Assembly (NCBI GenBank): GCA_022575985.1
Contig: JAKSXM010000231.1
Span: 188,501-252,500 of the forward strand
Length of the DNA stretch: 64,000 nt
Direction: 5' to 3'
Source: Anagrus nilaparvatae
Lineage: Eukaryota > Arthropoda > Insecta > Hymenoptera > Mymaridae
Positions 51,924-63,815 of this stretch are shown here, piece by piece (position 1 is the stretch's first letter; the number at the start of each line of letters is the position of its first letter). Under the pieces are notes generated by a model. The model saw nothing but the letters and a program-made list of their open reading frames with translations, was not told where the DNA came from and did no database searches. A program made the translations under genes and the position numbers.

Positions 51924-54900
51924 AAAGGAAAGCTATTCTATCATTATTTGCATTATAGATTCTAAATGATATTTTTTGATTTTGTTATAAATTTGATAGA
52001 GTACAGCATTAGTATGTTAATATAATAATCTTGAAAGATGTAAATTATAAATTCTATTTAATATGCAGAACGAAGTGGTCGTTAATATTTTTTTATGCAT
52101 AATAGTTTAGTTAATTCACCGGATGAATCGCAATAAATTCTATAATATAATAACATTGACAAGGTAAAAAATAAAAACTACGTAACAAAGTAAAATGCTA
52201 CACGTAGATTTCTGTTGGTAAAAAAAAAAATGCTAAAGAAAAAAGAAGCTTTTTTTGAAATAAGTAGGGAATAATATGTACCTAGAAACTTAATATGAAA
52301 AGTGTGGTTTTTTTTAAATAAAAATGTATAATATTACCTTTTTAAGTTTATAATGCAAGGTAATATTAAAATATTGTTTTACTTATTATTTTGAAGGGCT
52401 CTATACCAAACAAAGGAAAAAAGTTATTTTTTTAAAATGTAATTTCAATGTAAATATTTACATAACGCATTCATAATTATAAATATATGAAAAAATCTAC
52501 AGAAAAATTGCGCTTAGGATCGATGATCAACGATTTGAAGGAAAAAAAATTGAAGTCGCACTTTACTGACAAAAGACTAATAAAAGACGTATTCCCTGGT
52601 AATTGTTCCCGTAAAATCCGAATTCACTAATCTCTAACAAAAAAAATCCATTTTTTTCGTTTTTTATGCAAACTTTGCAGTTTTCAAGAAAAAGCTTTCT
52701 GTATGATAAATTGTATTTATCGGTCTTTACGATAAAAAGTATTATTCTAAATAATATAAAAAATTTTCTGAATAATATTTGCTAGAGTTACTTATCTATT
52801 TTTTCATCGAGGATTCGATGAAACCACTAGTATTTTCATCCGGAGTTTTAAATTTTTATGATATATATAAAATTTTCTTTTATAAATGAATAATCGGGGA
52901 AAAACTACACGAAAAAACACTAAAACATTTCGTCTTATAATGAAAATTCATTAACTTGTCCAATTTTAAGTAATTGGACCTCAAGTATCGTGAAATTGAG
53001 TTTATAGGAAAGCTATTGCAATAACTTTAGTTAACGATAAAATTCCATTATTTTTCATAAAAAAATTCGAAAAAAGAAAGCGTTTTTATAATCGAAAGAT
53101 CTCCATTACGCCTAATGTTGAAATTTCTTGAAATTACAAAATTTATCTAAAAGCATACTCAAATTTGAATATTATACGCACAAAAATTAAGCACTGGAAC
53201 TGCAGAGAAGCTATATTTCAAAGATTTGACTACTATTTTTTAGGCGTGGATTGGATCAAATTTAACCCTTTCAGCTAAATCCACCCTAAACAAAATAGGT
53301 TGAGCGTGGATGGAGTCCTTTTCTTTTATATTTTCTCGAGTAGTACGTTTTTCCTTGACAATTCATTTATGAAAAAAATTTTTGTTCAGTTCCTCACTTG
53401 TTCTTGAGTTTATATTATGGAGACGTATTAGCAAGATTCCTTCAAAAAGTTTATAATCCTAAGCGCAATCTATTTGGATTTTCTCATGATAATATTATTG
53501 ATTGTATTAAAAAATCTTGGATGTAACAGAGGAAAAGTCTAGTTTTTATCATAAATAAAGTTTTACCAGATTTTCAGTTTTTGTAAATGTTTTGTTGATT
53601 GAAATTAAAAGTTTTGAATAATTTGAAGGAAAGATTTTGTTTAATTTGAGTTTATACCGTTTAATTTTTAATTGCTGAGCAAATGTCATTACAAAAGTAT
53701 TATAAGAATGAATCAGAATATCGGAATTGGGGGGATTGCATTGATAGTCGCATAGATAGTCAGGTAGGCAAGGAGCTGATATAGCTATACCTATATAAAG
53801 ATGACTAATAGTTTTTAACTGTGTTAGATAAAGAAAAAAACCAGTCTCCAAATAACCGGTTTTACTGTTCGAAAAGAAAAAAAAAGAACAATTGAAAATA
53901 ATTGCATGTTTACGTGTATTTATCGATTCAAATTTAATATTATATAAAAATAGAACCTCAGTCTGCGACAATTAACATTCGCTTGATAATAATTATGACA
54001 TGATTTTATTTATTCTTACTTGGACTGAATATGTAATTTAAATCCTGTTATATACAAGTGCGTATTAACAATAAATTCGTATCGATCTTTAAAAAGCATC
54101 CCTTTTCTTTTTGCTATCTTGAATTGCGAATCGCGAATTGCGATTCACCCCCTCCTTTTACTTCAAATGTTCTGCTTTAATAATAGAATGAATAGAACCA
54201 TATCAAGGTTGCGATTTGACTCTTTGCTCAGGACACTTGTCAAAAAGTTTGCAAAAGCTACTTACCCTCAATGAGACTCGTTAATTAAGGTACTTTTTCT
54301 TTGTACTTTTTTTTATTAAAAAACATGTTTTATATATTTTAAAGTAAATCACAGAAAAAAACAAGCTTTTTATCGAGCACGACGTGGATATAATCGAGCA
54401 AAGGCGCGCCACGATACTGTCGTCAACTACAAAACTAAACTCGCCATTTTGCCTCCAGTTTAAGCGCAATCTCCTGCAGTAATATTATAATAATAATATA
54501 ATACATAGGTATTCCCTCCTACTCTTTCCTTATCTCGATGTAATGTAACACAAGGAAGAAAAAGGTGTTCCTGTTACTTTCTAACATACAAGATGCATAC
54601 AAGGGAAAGGCCTTATCTGGCCTCGTGTACTTTAATGTACTACAGGTATATACTAAGTTTCTACCATTTATATGAGCGAATCCTCAAAAAACTTTGCAAA
54701 ACTCGATTCAGTTTTTGTTATCCTCAAAATTCTAGCTCACAAGACTACTTCATACTAGCTAGCATCAAAATCTTCCAAGATATTCAAAAATTGTAAGCAA
54801 TTATAAATGAGGGTAATATTCGATGCTCTCTTTAGAATTCTTTTATAGCAGATGAGCGTTACATCAAAACTTAAATTACATTATTTTAAAAACTGCATGG

Positions 54901-55619
54901 AACTACCAATATCTTTGCTAATATAGATACCAGCTGACGTACATTTTTTAACCGCATGCGCCCGACAGGTGTTACTTTTTCATCCCTTATTTTTTATCAA
55001 AGCAAGTTTTGTTTCTAGTTTATACAAGTGTTGTTTTTATACCTTTTGCATTTATTCAAGATACTATACCATTCATTCTCAATCCTTGTCAGTTTTCAGA
55101 ACCGCGAAAATCAAGTATCAGAAGATATCAAAATTCCTAAAAATGAATTTAGTCTTAATAAAATATCAGTAATTGGGAGAAAACAAAAATTAAACGTATA
55201 TGCAAGGTTTTATAAAATTAGTTTCGGAATTTAACCTTTTCTCGACCTTTTCTGTACTTTGATGCATTCTGATTTTACAAATTTGGAATTGAATTTTTCT
55301 GGAAAAGCTATTCATGGATCTGTTTTTGAAAAATTTAGTTTTCTAGATACTGAGAACTGACGCGGATGAACAACGATAATTATGACCAGTAAATGGCGCC
55401 CAGAACACTGAAACCCCAATAAAATAATCCATATATTATGTATTTAGGTGTTATAACATATATGTGTTTTAATAGGCCATTTTTCATAAATCGTTCAAAG
55501 CTTATCAAAAGTTACATGCAAATATCTCAAATATCCCGAGGAATCCAAGCCTTTTGTCAGATTTTCATTTAGTCACGTGACTTGGCTGGTATTCAAAAAT
55601 TTGAAGAAAAAAAAATTAT
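51924..55619. other. Intergenic region between the SMYD4-like gene and a MITE cluster
   Basis: 3' UTR of the upstream gene, then AT-rich sequence. No gene recognised. The 140-codon open frame on the minus strand at 53549-53971 and those at 54281-55234 show no domain and have composition like the background. (TAA)n-like runs lie at 54480-54505. Confidence 0.4.
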
Positions 55620-56112
55620 TCCAGTAAAAATACGGGGACGGAGGGAGGGTTGTATTATCACTGGCGAACACCAGAATTGCTCTACAATAGGTTTTCTGGG
55701 TCGCTGAACACGAAAATCGGGGTCATTTGACAGAGAAATTGGGGCTTCACCCTTAAATTTGCAAAAACTACCCCCAAAAACTGCGAATATGTTAAAAAAA
55801 AACCTTTTTGGGGGTAGTTTTTGCAAATTCAAGGGTGATGCCCCAATTCTTCTACCAAATGACCCCGATTTTCGTGTTTAGCGACCCAGAAAACCTATTG
55901 TACAGCAAATATGGTGTTCGCTAGCAGAGGCGGATCTAGAAAATTTTTTGGGGGGGTCAAACTGGTACTTCTCGTTAATTATGTAACGTAAAATTACCTA
56001 AAAAAAGGTAAAACTGACCGCTGAGGGAGGGTCATTTGACCCCTTTGGGCCCCCCCTGTATCCGCCACTGTCGCTAGTGATAATACAACCAAACCCGTAT
56101 TTTGACTGAAGT
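55620..56112. mobile_element. MITE with 'GGTTGTATTATCACT' ends, interrupted by a nested element
   Basis: GGTTGTATTATCACTGGCGA (55649 on) pairs with TCGCTAGTGATAATACAACC (56071-56090). Outside this, CCAGTAAAAATACGGG and CCCGTATTTTGACTG extend the inverted repeats to about 50 bp. Inside, AATTGGGGCTTCACCCTTAA... and AAAACTACCCCCAAAAA form a second hairpin. The right arm is split by the 146-bp element at 55925-56070. Diverged relatives are seen near 8195 and 63590. Confidence 0.8.
55925..56070. mobile_element. Nested hAT-like MITE, CAG(A/T)GGCGGAT ends
   Basis: Ends CAGAGGCGGATCTAG and (reverse complement) CAGTGGCGGATACAG; such CAGNGGCGGATC ends are typical of hAT elements. TCGCTAG is duplicated on both sides (55918-55924, 56071-56077), or 8 bp with one mismatch. 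Removing the insert restores the TGGTGTTCGCTAGTGATAAT arm of the outer MITE, which proves the order of insertion. Confidence 0.85.
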
Positions 56113-56191
56113 AAATAGTAATTCAATAAATATCATTTTTTGGTCAACAGCTTTCAGGTTAACGATCTCAAAGATTTTTTTTTGGTTGATA

Positions 56192-56269
56192 AGGGCTATT
56201 CATAAATTATGTTACGCTTGAAAGAGTAAAAGAGGGGAACAAACGTTACGTAATTTATGAATGCCCCTA
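56192..56269. mobile_element. Short MITE with 'GGGG(C/T)ATTCATAAATTA' ends, second copy
   Basis: AGGGCTATTCATAAATTATG and, at the right, CGTAATTTATGAATGCCCCT. Only 78 bp, an internally deleted relative of the element at 22643-22799. Confidence 0.7.
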
Positions 56270-56779
56270 ATAGGTTACGAAACAAAAAGTTTAAGCAGAA
56301 AAAGCTTTCTTAAAAAAGCTTCTATTTTTTAAGTAGAAAAAAATCGAAATTGATGCATTTTTCGAATTTTTTCCAGAGAAAAGCGTAATCCAAATGAAAT
56401 TTTGAATCCCGGAATCGAATTTTGAGGGAATCTGCAAAATAAGCCCTTGAGAATTTAAAAAATAAGAGTATTAAGAGCCAACTAACTAAAGTAGACCAAA
56501 AAACAAAAAAGAGATCGGTCCAAAAAATCGAGATGATTATGCTTGAACCTATAGCATGGCAGCATCTTTTTAGAAGTACTTTCAAGAGTCTAATATTTGA
56601 AGACTCAAACATAACGTTTAGTCCCAAATCGCATAAAAACTAATTTTAAAATATCTTAATTAATTCTTTTGTTTATAAAGTAGGAGCTAATTTAGGAAAG
56701 CTAAGCAATTTTCAGGCTAAAGGGATGATATCGATTTTAGATGTTGCATTTTGATTGAAATTTTAAAGCGGACCTCATG
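56270..56779. other. AT-rich spacer in the repeat cluster
   Basis: No gene seen. The open frame 56322-56627 on the minus strand has no recognisable features. Confidence 0.35.
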
Positions 56780-57397
56780 CCCTAGAAGTTAGTTTTAACA
56801 TATTTTCCGATTTTCCAAAAAGGTGGACCAAAAAATACAAGCAAGTGAATTTTCTGCATTTCCTGGAAGAGTTGAAGGTTTAGAAAAATGTTTATATGAG
56901 TGAAAAGGTGCACATATGTACCCCTGTTTATTTTCTGATTTTCCAAGTTGGCGGACCAAAAAACATAATAGAAATTCATAATTTTTAAATTACTTTTTAC
57001 TTTTGAAAATATTTTTAAGTTTGTAAGGTTAAGAAAAACGTTTTTATGGATGATAATATTCATTTTTTCACCCCAAAATATTTTTTCTAATTTCCAATAT
57101 GGCAGACAAAAAACATCAAAAATCCCCCAGGAAATGAAGAAAATTTACTTTTTTATATTTTTTGGCCCACCATCTTTGAAAATCGGAAAATATTTTCGGA
57201 TAAAAAAATAAAAAATTTTCTCTATTAAAACGTTTCTCTCATCCTCAAAAATCCTCAGGTAATGTAGAAAGTTGCTTTTTAAATGCTTTTTAGTCCGCCA
57301 TCTTGGAAAATTGGAAAATATGTTAGGGTAAAAAAATAAAATATACTATTCCTCTATGAAAACGTTTCTCCCATCCTCAAATATCCCCAAATAATGT
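56780..57397. repeat. Degenerate tandem/inverted array of 'TTGG(A)AAATCGGAAAATAT' units
   Basis: On the left (about 56795-56960) the units read TTTTCCGATTTTCCAAAAAGG(T)GGACC. On the right (57165-57330) they read GGCCCACCATCTTTGAAAATC and GTCCGCCATCTTGGAAAATT with AACGTTTCTC..ATCCTCAAAAATCC between, at about 110-120 bp spacing. So the array is inverted about a centre near 57.1 kb and merges into the hairpin repeat at 57398. Confidence 0.6.
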
Positions 57398-57800
57398 AAA
57401 ATAGTATATTTACGGCTCGTGTCCAGAAAAGTAAAGAATGACCCAAATCGCACATAAACTTTCCGAGGCGAAACCGAGGATGGTAAACTGCGATTTGGGG
57501 CATTCTTTATTTATGGACAAGGGTCATATAAAATTTTTCTGCGGCAGTAGCAAGAAATTTCGATTTTCTCGGCCGCGCAGCGTCCAGAAAAGTTCATTCT
57601 ATTATATTATTTGGTCCGCCATATTGGAAAATCGGAAAATATAGTGGTGTAAAAAAATGAATATTTTCATCCATAAAAACGTTTTTCTCAACCTCGAAAA
57701 CCCCCCAGGTAATTCAGAAACTTGCTTTGTTAGAAGTTTTTAGGTTCGACATCTTGGAAAATCGGAAAATATTTAAATAACCTTTTTGGGTCAATAATAT
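57398..57800 (+). repeat. Hairpin repeat 'GACCCAAATCGCA', copy 6, with GGTCCGCCAT units
   Basis: Near-identical over ~390 bp to 31206-31600, including the order hairpin, CTGCGGCAGTAGCAAGAAAT, GGTCCGCCATATTGGAAAAT, AACCTTTTTGGGTCAATAAT. The loop contains CTTTCCGAGGCGAAACCGAG. Confidence 0.8.
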
Positions 57801-59715
57801 ACACCTTATGGTTAATCATTTGGTTTATCAAATGGAAAACCATTATGGTTCTTTTTATGTGAGATTTTTTTCTTTTTTCCGCCGCCCCCATGTCCTACAC
57901 CACCACTGCCTAGTCCCCCAACTTGCTCTCCCTCTTCCTCTCTCCCTACCAGTATACCTTTCGGTTTCGGTAGGGTATATTTTTAAAAGCATTTTGACGA
58001 GACTGCAGGTATAAAATTTTTTGTCAAGATTTCGTTTACGGTAACCCTATAACTAGGGATCACCCTTTGATGTGTAGCTAGTGGTAGTAGTTGCAAACAA
58101 GTTTTTTACCGAAGCATCTGATTTCTCAGAAGCATTCAAAGGCTCAAAAGCATGGAAATCTTTTAGTAATTGGGAAATCAAATAACTGTCAAAAAAGCAA
58201 GAAGCCAAGTTGCTTTTATTATAAATGCTTGTTTTTGACTAATAAATTGCAAGCATCATTATACAGCTGGAAAAACTTTTGAAGTAATTTTATTTCTACT
58301 GCAGGTAGCTTTTGTTGACTTTATTATTTAAAAAGCTTCTAATTTAGGCTGGTTCAAAAGCTTCTCAAATATTTATACAAGCTTATTCCTAGCTATAGCA
58401 TTGGAAAAGCTTTAGCCATATGCAGTGAGCCACGGGTAAGCAAGCTTCATTGGATTACTGGAGTTTTAGCAGCCTAGCTTTTTTTTAAATCTTTCTCACA
58501 CTCTAGAGATTAGCAACGATCATACAGGCGTGCATATAAGATTACATACTATAAAGGAGTAATCTTGTAAATTAATAATATAATGTAGCAATCTTTTTTT
58601 TTTCTGTGCATCGTAAAATGTCGTAAAAAGAAAAGCAATGAAAAATTTGGTATTAAAAGCAAGAAAAGAATGTAAAGATTGGTTAAAATTTTCCTGACTA
58701 AGAAACGTTAAAGTATCGTTGGAATTATAAGCTGTACAGAGTTTTTTAAAATCTCGTAAAACTTGTCTACGTCCATCGAATGAAAGTGAATGCACGAGTT
58801 TTCTTTCATTCGTCTGTCTGGATTATAATGAAATCGAATGAAACGAATAAATGCCTGGATAGTTGAGAATTTTTTTGAATGTCGCAATATTTTTGGCTAT
58901 ACTTTCTAAAGCGCGGCGCTAAATTAAACGTTAATGCAGCTGAGATCTGAAAAAATCCCTATCGTCCTTCGCTCGAGGTTGAAATGCGTTAACGAAACAA
59001 GTTATGGAAAATACCCGATAGTAGGCATGTAATATCAAATATCAATACGGCCAGCACCGACTTCCCCTTTACCTACATTATCTTAACTTTCGAAACTTTA
59101 TCTATGAATTTCTTGTCTTTATCTATAGGATTAATAATAAGTACATAAGATAACGACGATGACCGATCGAATATTGAATAAAAAAATGAAACAACTAGCG
59201 AGTCTCCCTTTTCGCAAAGACCGCGGTTGTTATTTGTTGTTGTGTTATAAATAACTTGTGCGAATGTTAATAAATGCCTCAGTCGAGACTCGTACATTGG
59301 CGACGGCGGATTATTAAATTCTGGAGAGTGCTTTAAGTTTATTTTTTTAATAAAAGCTAGATTTTAAGTCAATTAGTCGATCCTGAGGAATCATCGAATA
59401 ACTGGTATTTTTATAACTCTTTGATATAAATTAAAAAGCAGATTTATTTTTGGTAAGAAACAAACAAAACAAACATTTACTATGGAATTTTTTTAATAGT
59501 ATTCCAAAAAAGTGTGGAATCTTCCTAGCTTGCAAATCAAACAGGTTTTACTTGGATTCTCAAAAGTTAAATCTCAATCGCAAGATTTAGTTTTGAATTT
59601 CTCGCGTAGAAGCCGAAAGTAGTTACAATGACCTCGCGTGTGTCAATTTGAAAAATAGCTTTTTCAATATTTTATAATGGCTAATAAAGTTATTTAATAA
59701 TTATTAATTTTTTAG
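57801..59715. other. Intergenic region and 5' region of the SDR gene
   Basis: C-rich patch at 57880-57960 and a less AT-rich region at 58890-59310 that probably holds the promoter and a noncoding first exon of the SDR gene (an acceptor TTTTTTTAG precedes its ATG exon). No separate coding gene seen; open frames at 57808-59297 look like chance. Confidence 0.35.
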
Positions 59716-59863
59716 GACAGTCATGGTTCAAGCTTACGATGGTTTATTACTAGCAGCGGACGTATTCGTATTGCTCTTGAAAGTTTTTTATTACATTCTG
59801 GAAAGCACTTATCGATTGTTCTTCCCAGTCGAAGAAAAAAGCGTCGCTGGTGAAATTGCACTG
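59716..59863 (+). CDS. SDR exon 1 (membrane anchor)
   Basis: ATG at 59723 after acceptor TTTTTTTAG and a 7-base leader; donor GTAATT. Reads [20 protein letters not shown]... ending AGEIAL. Confidence 0.92.
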
Positions 59864-62800
59864 GTAATTTTAATTTTTTAACTTTTCAGACGCATGAGAA
59901 AGCTATTAAAAAGGCAGCAATGCCCCATTGCGAGATATTTAATAGCACCTTTCGTTTTTTAAAATATTCTATTATTATTGAGTAACTTGATCTATAGAAA
60001 AGCAGGTAATTCGATTTCTGCTTATTTTCACCCGTCTCACCTTGGCTTCTCGAAATAATCAAATCTTAGTCAAGTAAAAAAGGGAGTATATTATCAATAT
60101 AATATTTAGGCAAAGAAATATAATGAAAAAGGCCCTGTCAGCCTAAGGAATTTAAGCTTCCCTAGAACCTAAAAAAAGGACACGTCGATGATATGAAAGC
60201 TTTTAATCGACCTGCAAAATAAAATAGTTTATTTATGAGCTTGATCACCCTGATCCAAAGTGACTTGCTATTTATTCTAAAAAAATATAGTTTAAGTATA
60301 AAATATTAAAAAGCTAGCTTCTTTTCATAAAACAAAAGTATTAATTGCAAGTAATTAAAAGTTTATCAAGAATATTATTAGAAAAAGAACCAAAAAGCTA
60401 GTATTTTGGAAAAAGGCATAAGGATTTTTTTTCAACTTGGATTAAATTTTCAAAATATTTATTTTGTTTTTTTTTTCGGTTTTAAAAATTAAAGTCCTTT
60501 CTACGTCAAATTAAAAGTCATTAAATCTGGTAGCTTTTAAAAGTTATATAGTGTTTAGGATTAATCATAAAAAATCCCCAACTATACACTATATAAATTT
60601 AACTATACTTAAACTAGCTTTTAATAAATAAATAAAAGTTACTTTGGATGATTAAGCTAATAAAGCAATTGCTTTGCTTTGCAGACCAGAGGAGCAAAAG
60701 CTTTTCAAAATGAAAGACGACGAGGGAGTGTCCTTTTTTTAGGTTTTAGGAAAGCTTAGCTTCCTTCTTCTATTTCTAAAATGATACTATCTTTTTTACT
60801 TGGGTACTTTTGAAGGTTCAAATAATTCCTATTCCATTAATTTTATTGCTGTTGACAGATCACAGGAACGGGTCATGGCATTGGAAAGGAGCTGGCCTTA
60901 AAATACGCTTCCTTGGGTGCCACGGTCGTTTGTTGGGATATCAACGAAGCCAATAACGAAGCTACCGTCAATGAGATCAAGAAAATGGGTGGTGTATCGG
61001 CCCACGGCTACAAGTAGGCGCATTAAATATTTAATTGAAAACAGGAATTTGGTGAAAAGTAAAAAGAACTGAAATGCCGGAATTTGTTTGACTCGATAAA
61101 GCTTTTATATTTAAATCTCTGATAAAATTCTTTCCATTAATTCTGAGTAACGTGTAAAAAAGATTCACTTCCCTGGTCTTTGTCAGTCTTAACTTTTAAT
61201 TAAAAGTTGTAAAATCCTGTTAAAATGCAATGGTGACGTAAGCGAAATGAAGTTTCTTCGATGACCTTGACTTTTGATATTTTTAATAATTTAAGATTAT
61301 TTATTATCTGTTATCTGCGTGCATGCTTTTTTGTTGGTAGTCGGTACTGATCGTCGATATGCCATTAAAATTATAGAAACAACCTTTGTTCTGAATTATA
61401 GTAATCTACGTTGCTTGTAATAAGAAAACGTTTTTTGTTTTTTAATGAAATAAAAGATGTAATTTAAAATTTTTTATTTTGCCATGATAAACGCATGCAA
61501 TATTTCACAATGTTTATAAATAAACGTCAAAGTTATTTTTTTCAATTATTAATTATCAATGTTACTATAAATAAAGAAACTCATCTTACATAATTGCAGA
61601 AGCATTTAAATGACTTTTTATAGTTATCTTGGATTTTAGATAGACCTCATTGAAATAGTTATTCCGAGTTATTCCAACACTGACTCGTCTTATCACTATC
61701 GCTTTATTTTTTAAAGGTGCGATGTCTCGAACAGAGAAGAAGTTATCAGCACGGCACAAAAGGTGAAAGAGGAAGTTGGAACCGTAACGATACTAATAAA
61801 CAATGCAGGAATTATGCCGTGTCGACCTTTCTTAGAGACTTCTGCTGAAGAAATCAGAAAAATGTTCGACATTAATGTTATGGCACATTTCTGGGTAAAC
61901 TATAATATAAAAAGCTCTTTTTTCTTTTTTTCTTCAAAAAAACAGAATAGCCCAGATCACACGTTAATTACCTAGCTGCTAAACTGAGATCTGGGCCATT
62001 ATTTTTTCCCCCCATGGAAAAAACGAAAATAGCTTTTTTTTAAACAAGGGACAAAAATTGGTTTTGACTTTGCATGCAATATTTTTTTAAGACGTCTCCA
62101 TAGGCTGAAAAATAAGCCTTTTTTCGCTTTGTCCATGGGACCTCGGATCTTAATTAAATTTTCTATTTCAGGTACTTCAAGCTTTTTTACCTGATATGCT
62201 AGCCAAGAATCATGGTCACGTTGTTGCATTGTCATCAATGGCTGGTATCGTTGGAATAACTAATTTAGTACCTTATTGTGCTACTAAATTTGCTGTCAGA
62301 GGTAAGTACCTCTTTCCTGCTTTGCTTTTGTAAATGCCTACCTTAATAGCATTTCCTACCTAAATCAGGTTTGATGGAAGCGATTAGTGAAGAATTTAGA
62401 ATCGCTAGTTCGGTTGGGGGCCAAGCTTCAAATGTTAAGTTTACAGTTATTTATCCCTACATGGTTGACACTGGTTTATGCAAAAATCCAAAGATTAAGT
62501 AAGCCAAAAAGCGGAAATAAGTTTGCTTTAATAGAGTTTCCATCGAATTGCTTTTTTCACCCTTAAAAAAAGGAAAAGTAAAACAAGCCAACCCGAATTA
62601 AAATTGGATGGAAACTCGATTGAAGCAAATTCCAGATCAGTGTGTTACATTGAGTTTTTCTTTTTGAATATAGGTTTCCAAGCCTTATGACCATTGTTCC
62701 TCCTCAGGAAGCAGCAGAGAGAATAATCAAAGCACAAAGAAGAAACGTTACAGAGCTAACGATACCTAGTCATTGGTTGACAGTTAATAGCTTCTTAAGG

Positions 62801-62944
62801 TAAATCTTTAAGCGTCTCTAACCAAGCTATTTTAATTTAAATGCCTTTTTTAATTTTTCATATGCTTTTTAAAGAAACTTTAACGAAAAAGTGGCAAGGT
62901 CAATAAAAGATTTCATTGATAGTGGTGTTGCAGCTGATGCGTAA
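59716..62944 (+). CDS. Short-chain dehydrogenase/reductase, epidermal retinol dehydrogenase 2-like (SDR16C type), whole gene
   Basis: Seven coding exons (59723-59863, 60859-61013, 61717-61894, 62172-62301, 62369-62498, 62674-62799, 62875-62944) join to 930 nt, 309 aa, in phase at every junction. 309 aa is the usual length for SDR16C5/RDHE2. Residues about 5-30 ([20 protein letters not shown]) form an N-terminal membrane anchor. TGTGHGIG (49-56) is the NAD(P) dinucleotide-binding loop. A CWDI segment at the end of the second strand follows the Rossmann pattern. NNAG (127-130) and the catalytic Ser180 and YxxxK (Tyr193, Lys197) are all present, so it should be active. The family oxidises or reduces retinoids and other lipophilic alcohols in the ER or on lipid droplets. 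The true substrate in an insect is unknown. Introns contain a hairpin repeat. AATAAA follows the stop directly (62945-62950). Confidence 0.95.
59864..61716. other. SDR introns 1 and 2
   Basis: Apart from exon 2 (60859-61013) these contain AT-rich sequence only. Intron 1 has many AAGCTT-containing short motifs. Nothing else recognised. Confidence 0.4.
60859..61013 (+). CDS. SDR exon 2 (cofactor-binding loop)
   Basis: 155 nt after GTTGACAG, donor [26 protein letters not shown] and [20 protein letters not shown]. Confidence 0.95.
61717..61894 (+). CDS. SDR exon 3 (NNAG motif)
   Basis: 178 nt after TTTTTTAAAG, donor [15 protein letters not shown]...[18 protein letters not shown]...[10 protein letters not shown]. 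Confidence 0.95.
61944..62012. repeat. Short hairpin repeat, copy 7 (SDR intron)
   Basis: AGAATAGCCCAGATCACACG and, after TTAATTACCTAGCTGCTAA, ACTGAGATCTGGGCCATTATT. This is the bare hairpin core of the 'GAATGGCCCAAATC' family, without the outer CGG arms. Confidence 0.6.
62172..62301 (+). CDS. SDR exon 4 (catalytic Ser and Tyr-x3-Lys)
   Basis: 130 nt after TATTTCAG, donor GTAAGT. ...[20 protein letters not shown] then CATKFAVR. Confidence 0.95.
62369..62498 (+). CDS. SDR exon 5
   Basis: 130 nt after TAAATCAG, donor [24 protein letters not shown]... and [19 protein letters not shown]. Confidence 0.94.
62674..62799 (+). CDS. SDR exon 6
   Basis: 126 nt after GAATATAG, donor [26 protein letters not shown]..., the substrate-side C-terminal region. 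Confidence 0.94.
62875..62944 (+). CDS. SDR exon 7 (C-terminus)
   Basis: 70 nt after [30 protein letters not shown] then DA and TAA (62942-62944). Confidence 0.93.
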
Positions 62945-63194
62945 AATAAAAGCTTCTAAATGATTAAAACTGTGTGATAAGAAGCATTTTTTAAAAGTTT
63001 CTCAGATTAAAAGCTAAAATGCTTCTAATAAAAAAAAAAGTCATTCAAGAGATTCACGTTTACTCACGATTACTTTTCATGTAACAATTGAGTGAGTTTT
63101 TTATGAATTAGGTAGTGTTAAATATTTTTAAGTACTTTTTATATATTGTTATAAATATTTTTGCACTTTGTATAATCCGACGGGGTTATACTGA

Positions 63195-63247
63195 CTTGAG
63201 AGACCTTACGGGTTACCCTCTCTCAAGGTCTCTCAAGGGTTTCTAAA
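63195..63247. repeat. Hairpin, 13-bp perfect stem
   Basis: CTTGAGAGACCTT (63195-63207) and AAGGTCTCTCAAG (63235-63247) are perfect complements with a 27-base loop. It lies about 250 bases after the SDR stop codon. Confidence 0.7.
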
Positions 63248-63589
63248 GCTATCTAAGAGACTTGAAAAAATTTTTTTGCCCTTTTAGTAAGCCTTCAATT
63301 TATAGATTAGACCTTAGTAAAAAGATTGAATGTTTTCTAGTAAAACCTAAATTTTTATTCATTCATGTCAGGAAAAAAGAAATGCCAAATTTTTGTTGCA
63401 AAAAGAAAAAAACAATTGCAAATAGTACTTAATTAAGATCTAATCAATTACATGATAAATTTAAATTATAAAAATTGTTTATATAATTATTATTATTCAC
63501 TTATTATAAAGATAATACTAATAACTTATAACAATTGTAAATTTTTTTTATTATTCTTATAAATAAAGATAATTTACCTGTGCGTTGGT

Positions 63590-63815
63590 ATTTCACTCAA
63601 ATTGACGATGCTTTATTTTTCTATTTACTCCAGTTAAATTACGATTTAGCGTGTTTAGTTACTGGTCGTCATGAGCTTTATGGCTCGCTGATTACAAATT
63701 TCGGGGTCTTTTCTGAGAGAAATTCACGCTTCACCCTTAAAAAGGGTATTTTCTGTGTATTTCATTTTTTATTTCTATTCAATGCAAATTAAGGGTGAAG
63801 TGCGAATTTTTAGTA
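63590..63815. mobile_element. Diverged MITE related to the 55.6-kb element
   Basis: Internal palindrome AATTCACGCTTCACCCTTAA against TTAAGGGTGAAGTGCGAATT, with GGCTCGCTGATTACAAATTTCGGGGTC resembling the GGGTCGCTGAACACG...TCGGGGTC arm of 55620-56112. Ends not defined. Confidence 0.45.

Noticed and set aside
53549..53971. 140-codon open frame on the minus strand
   Set aside because: No recognisable domain, composition like the AT-rich background, no splice or promoter context; most likely chance.
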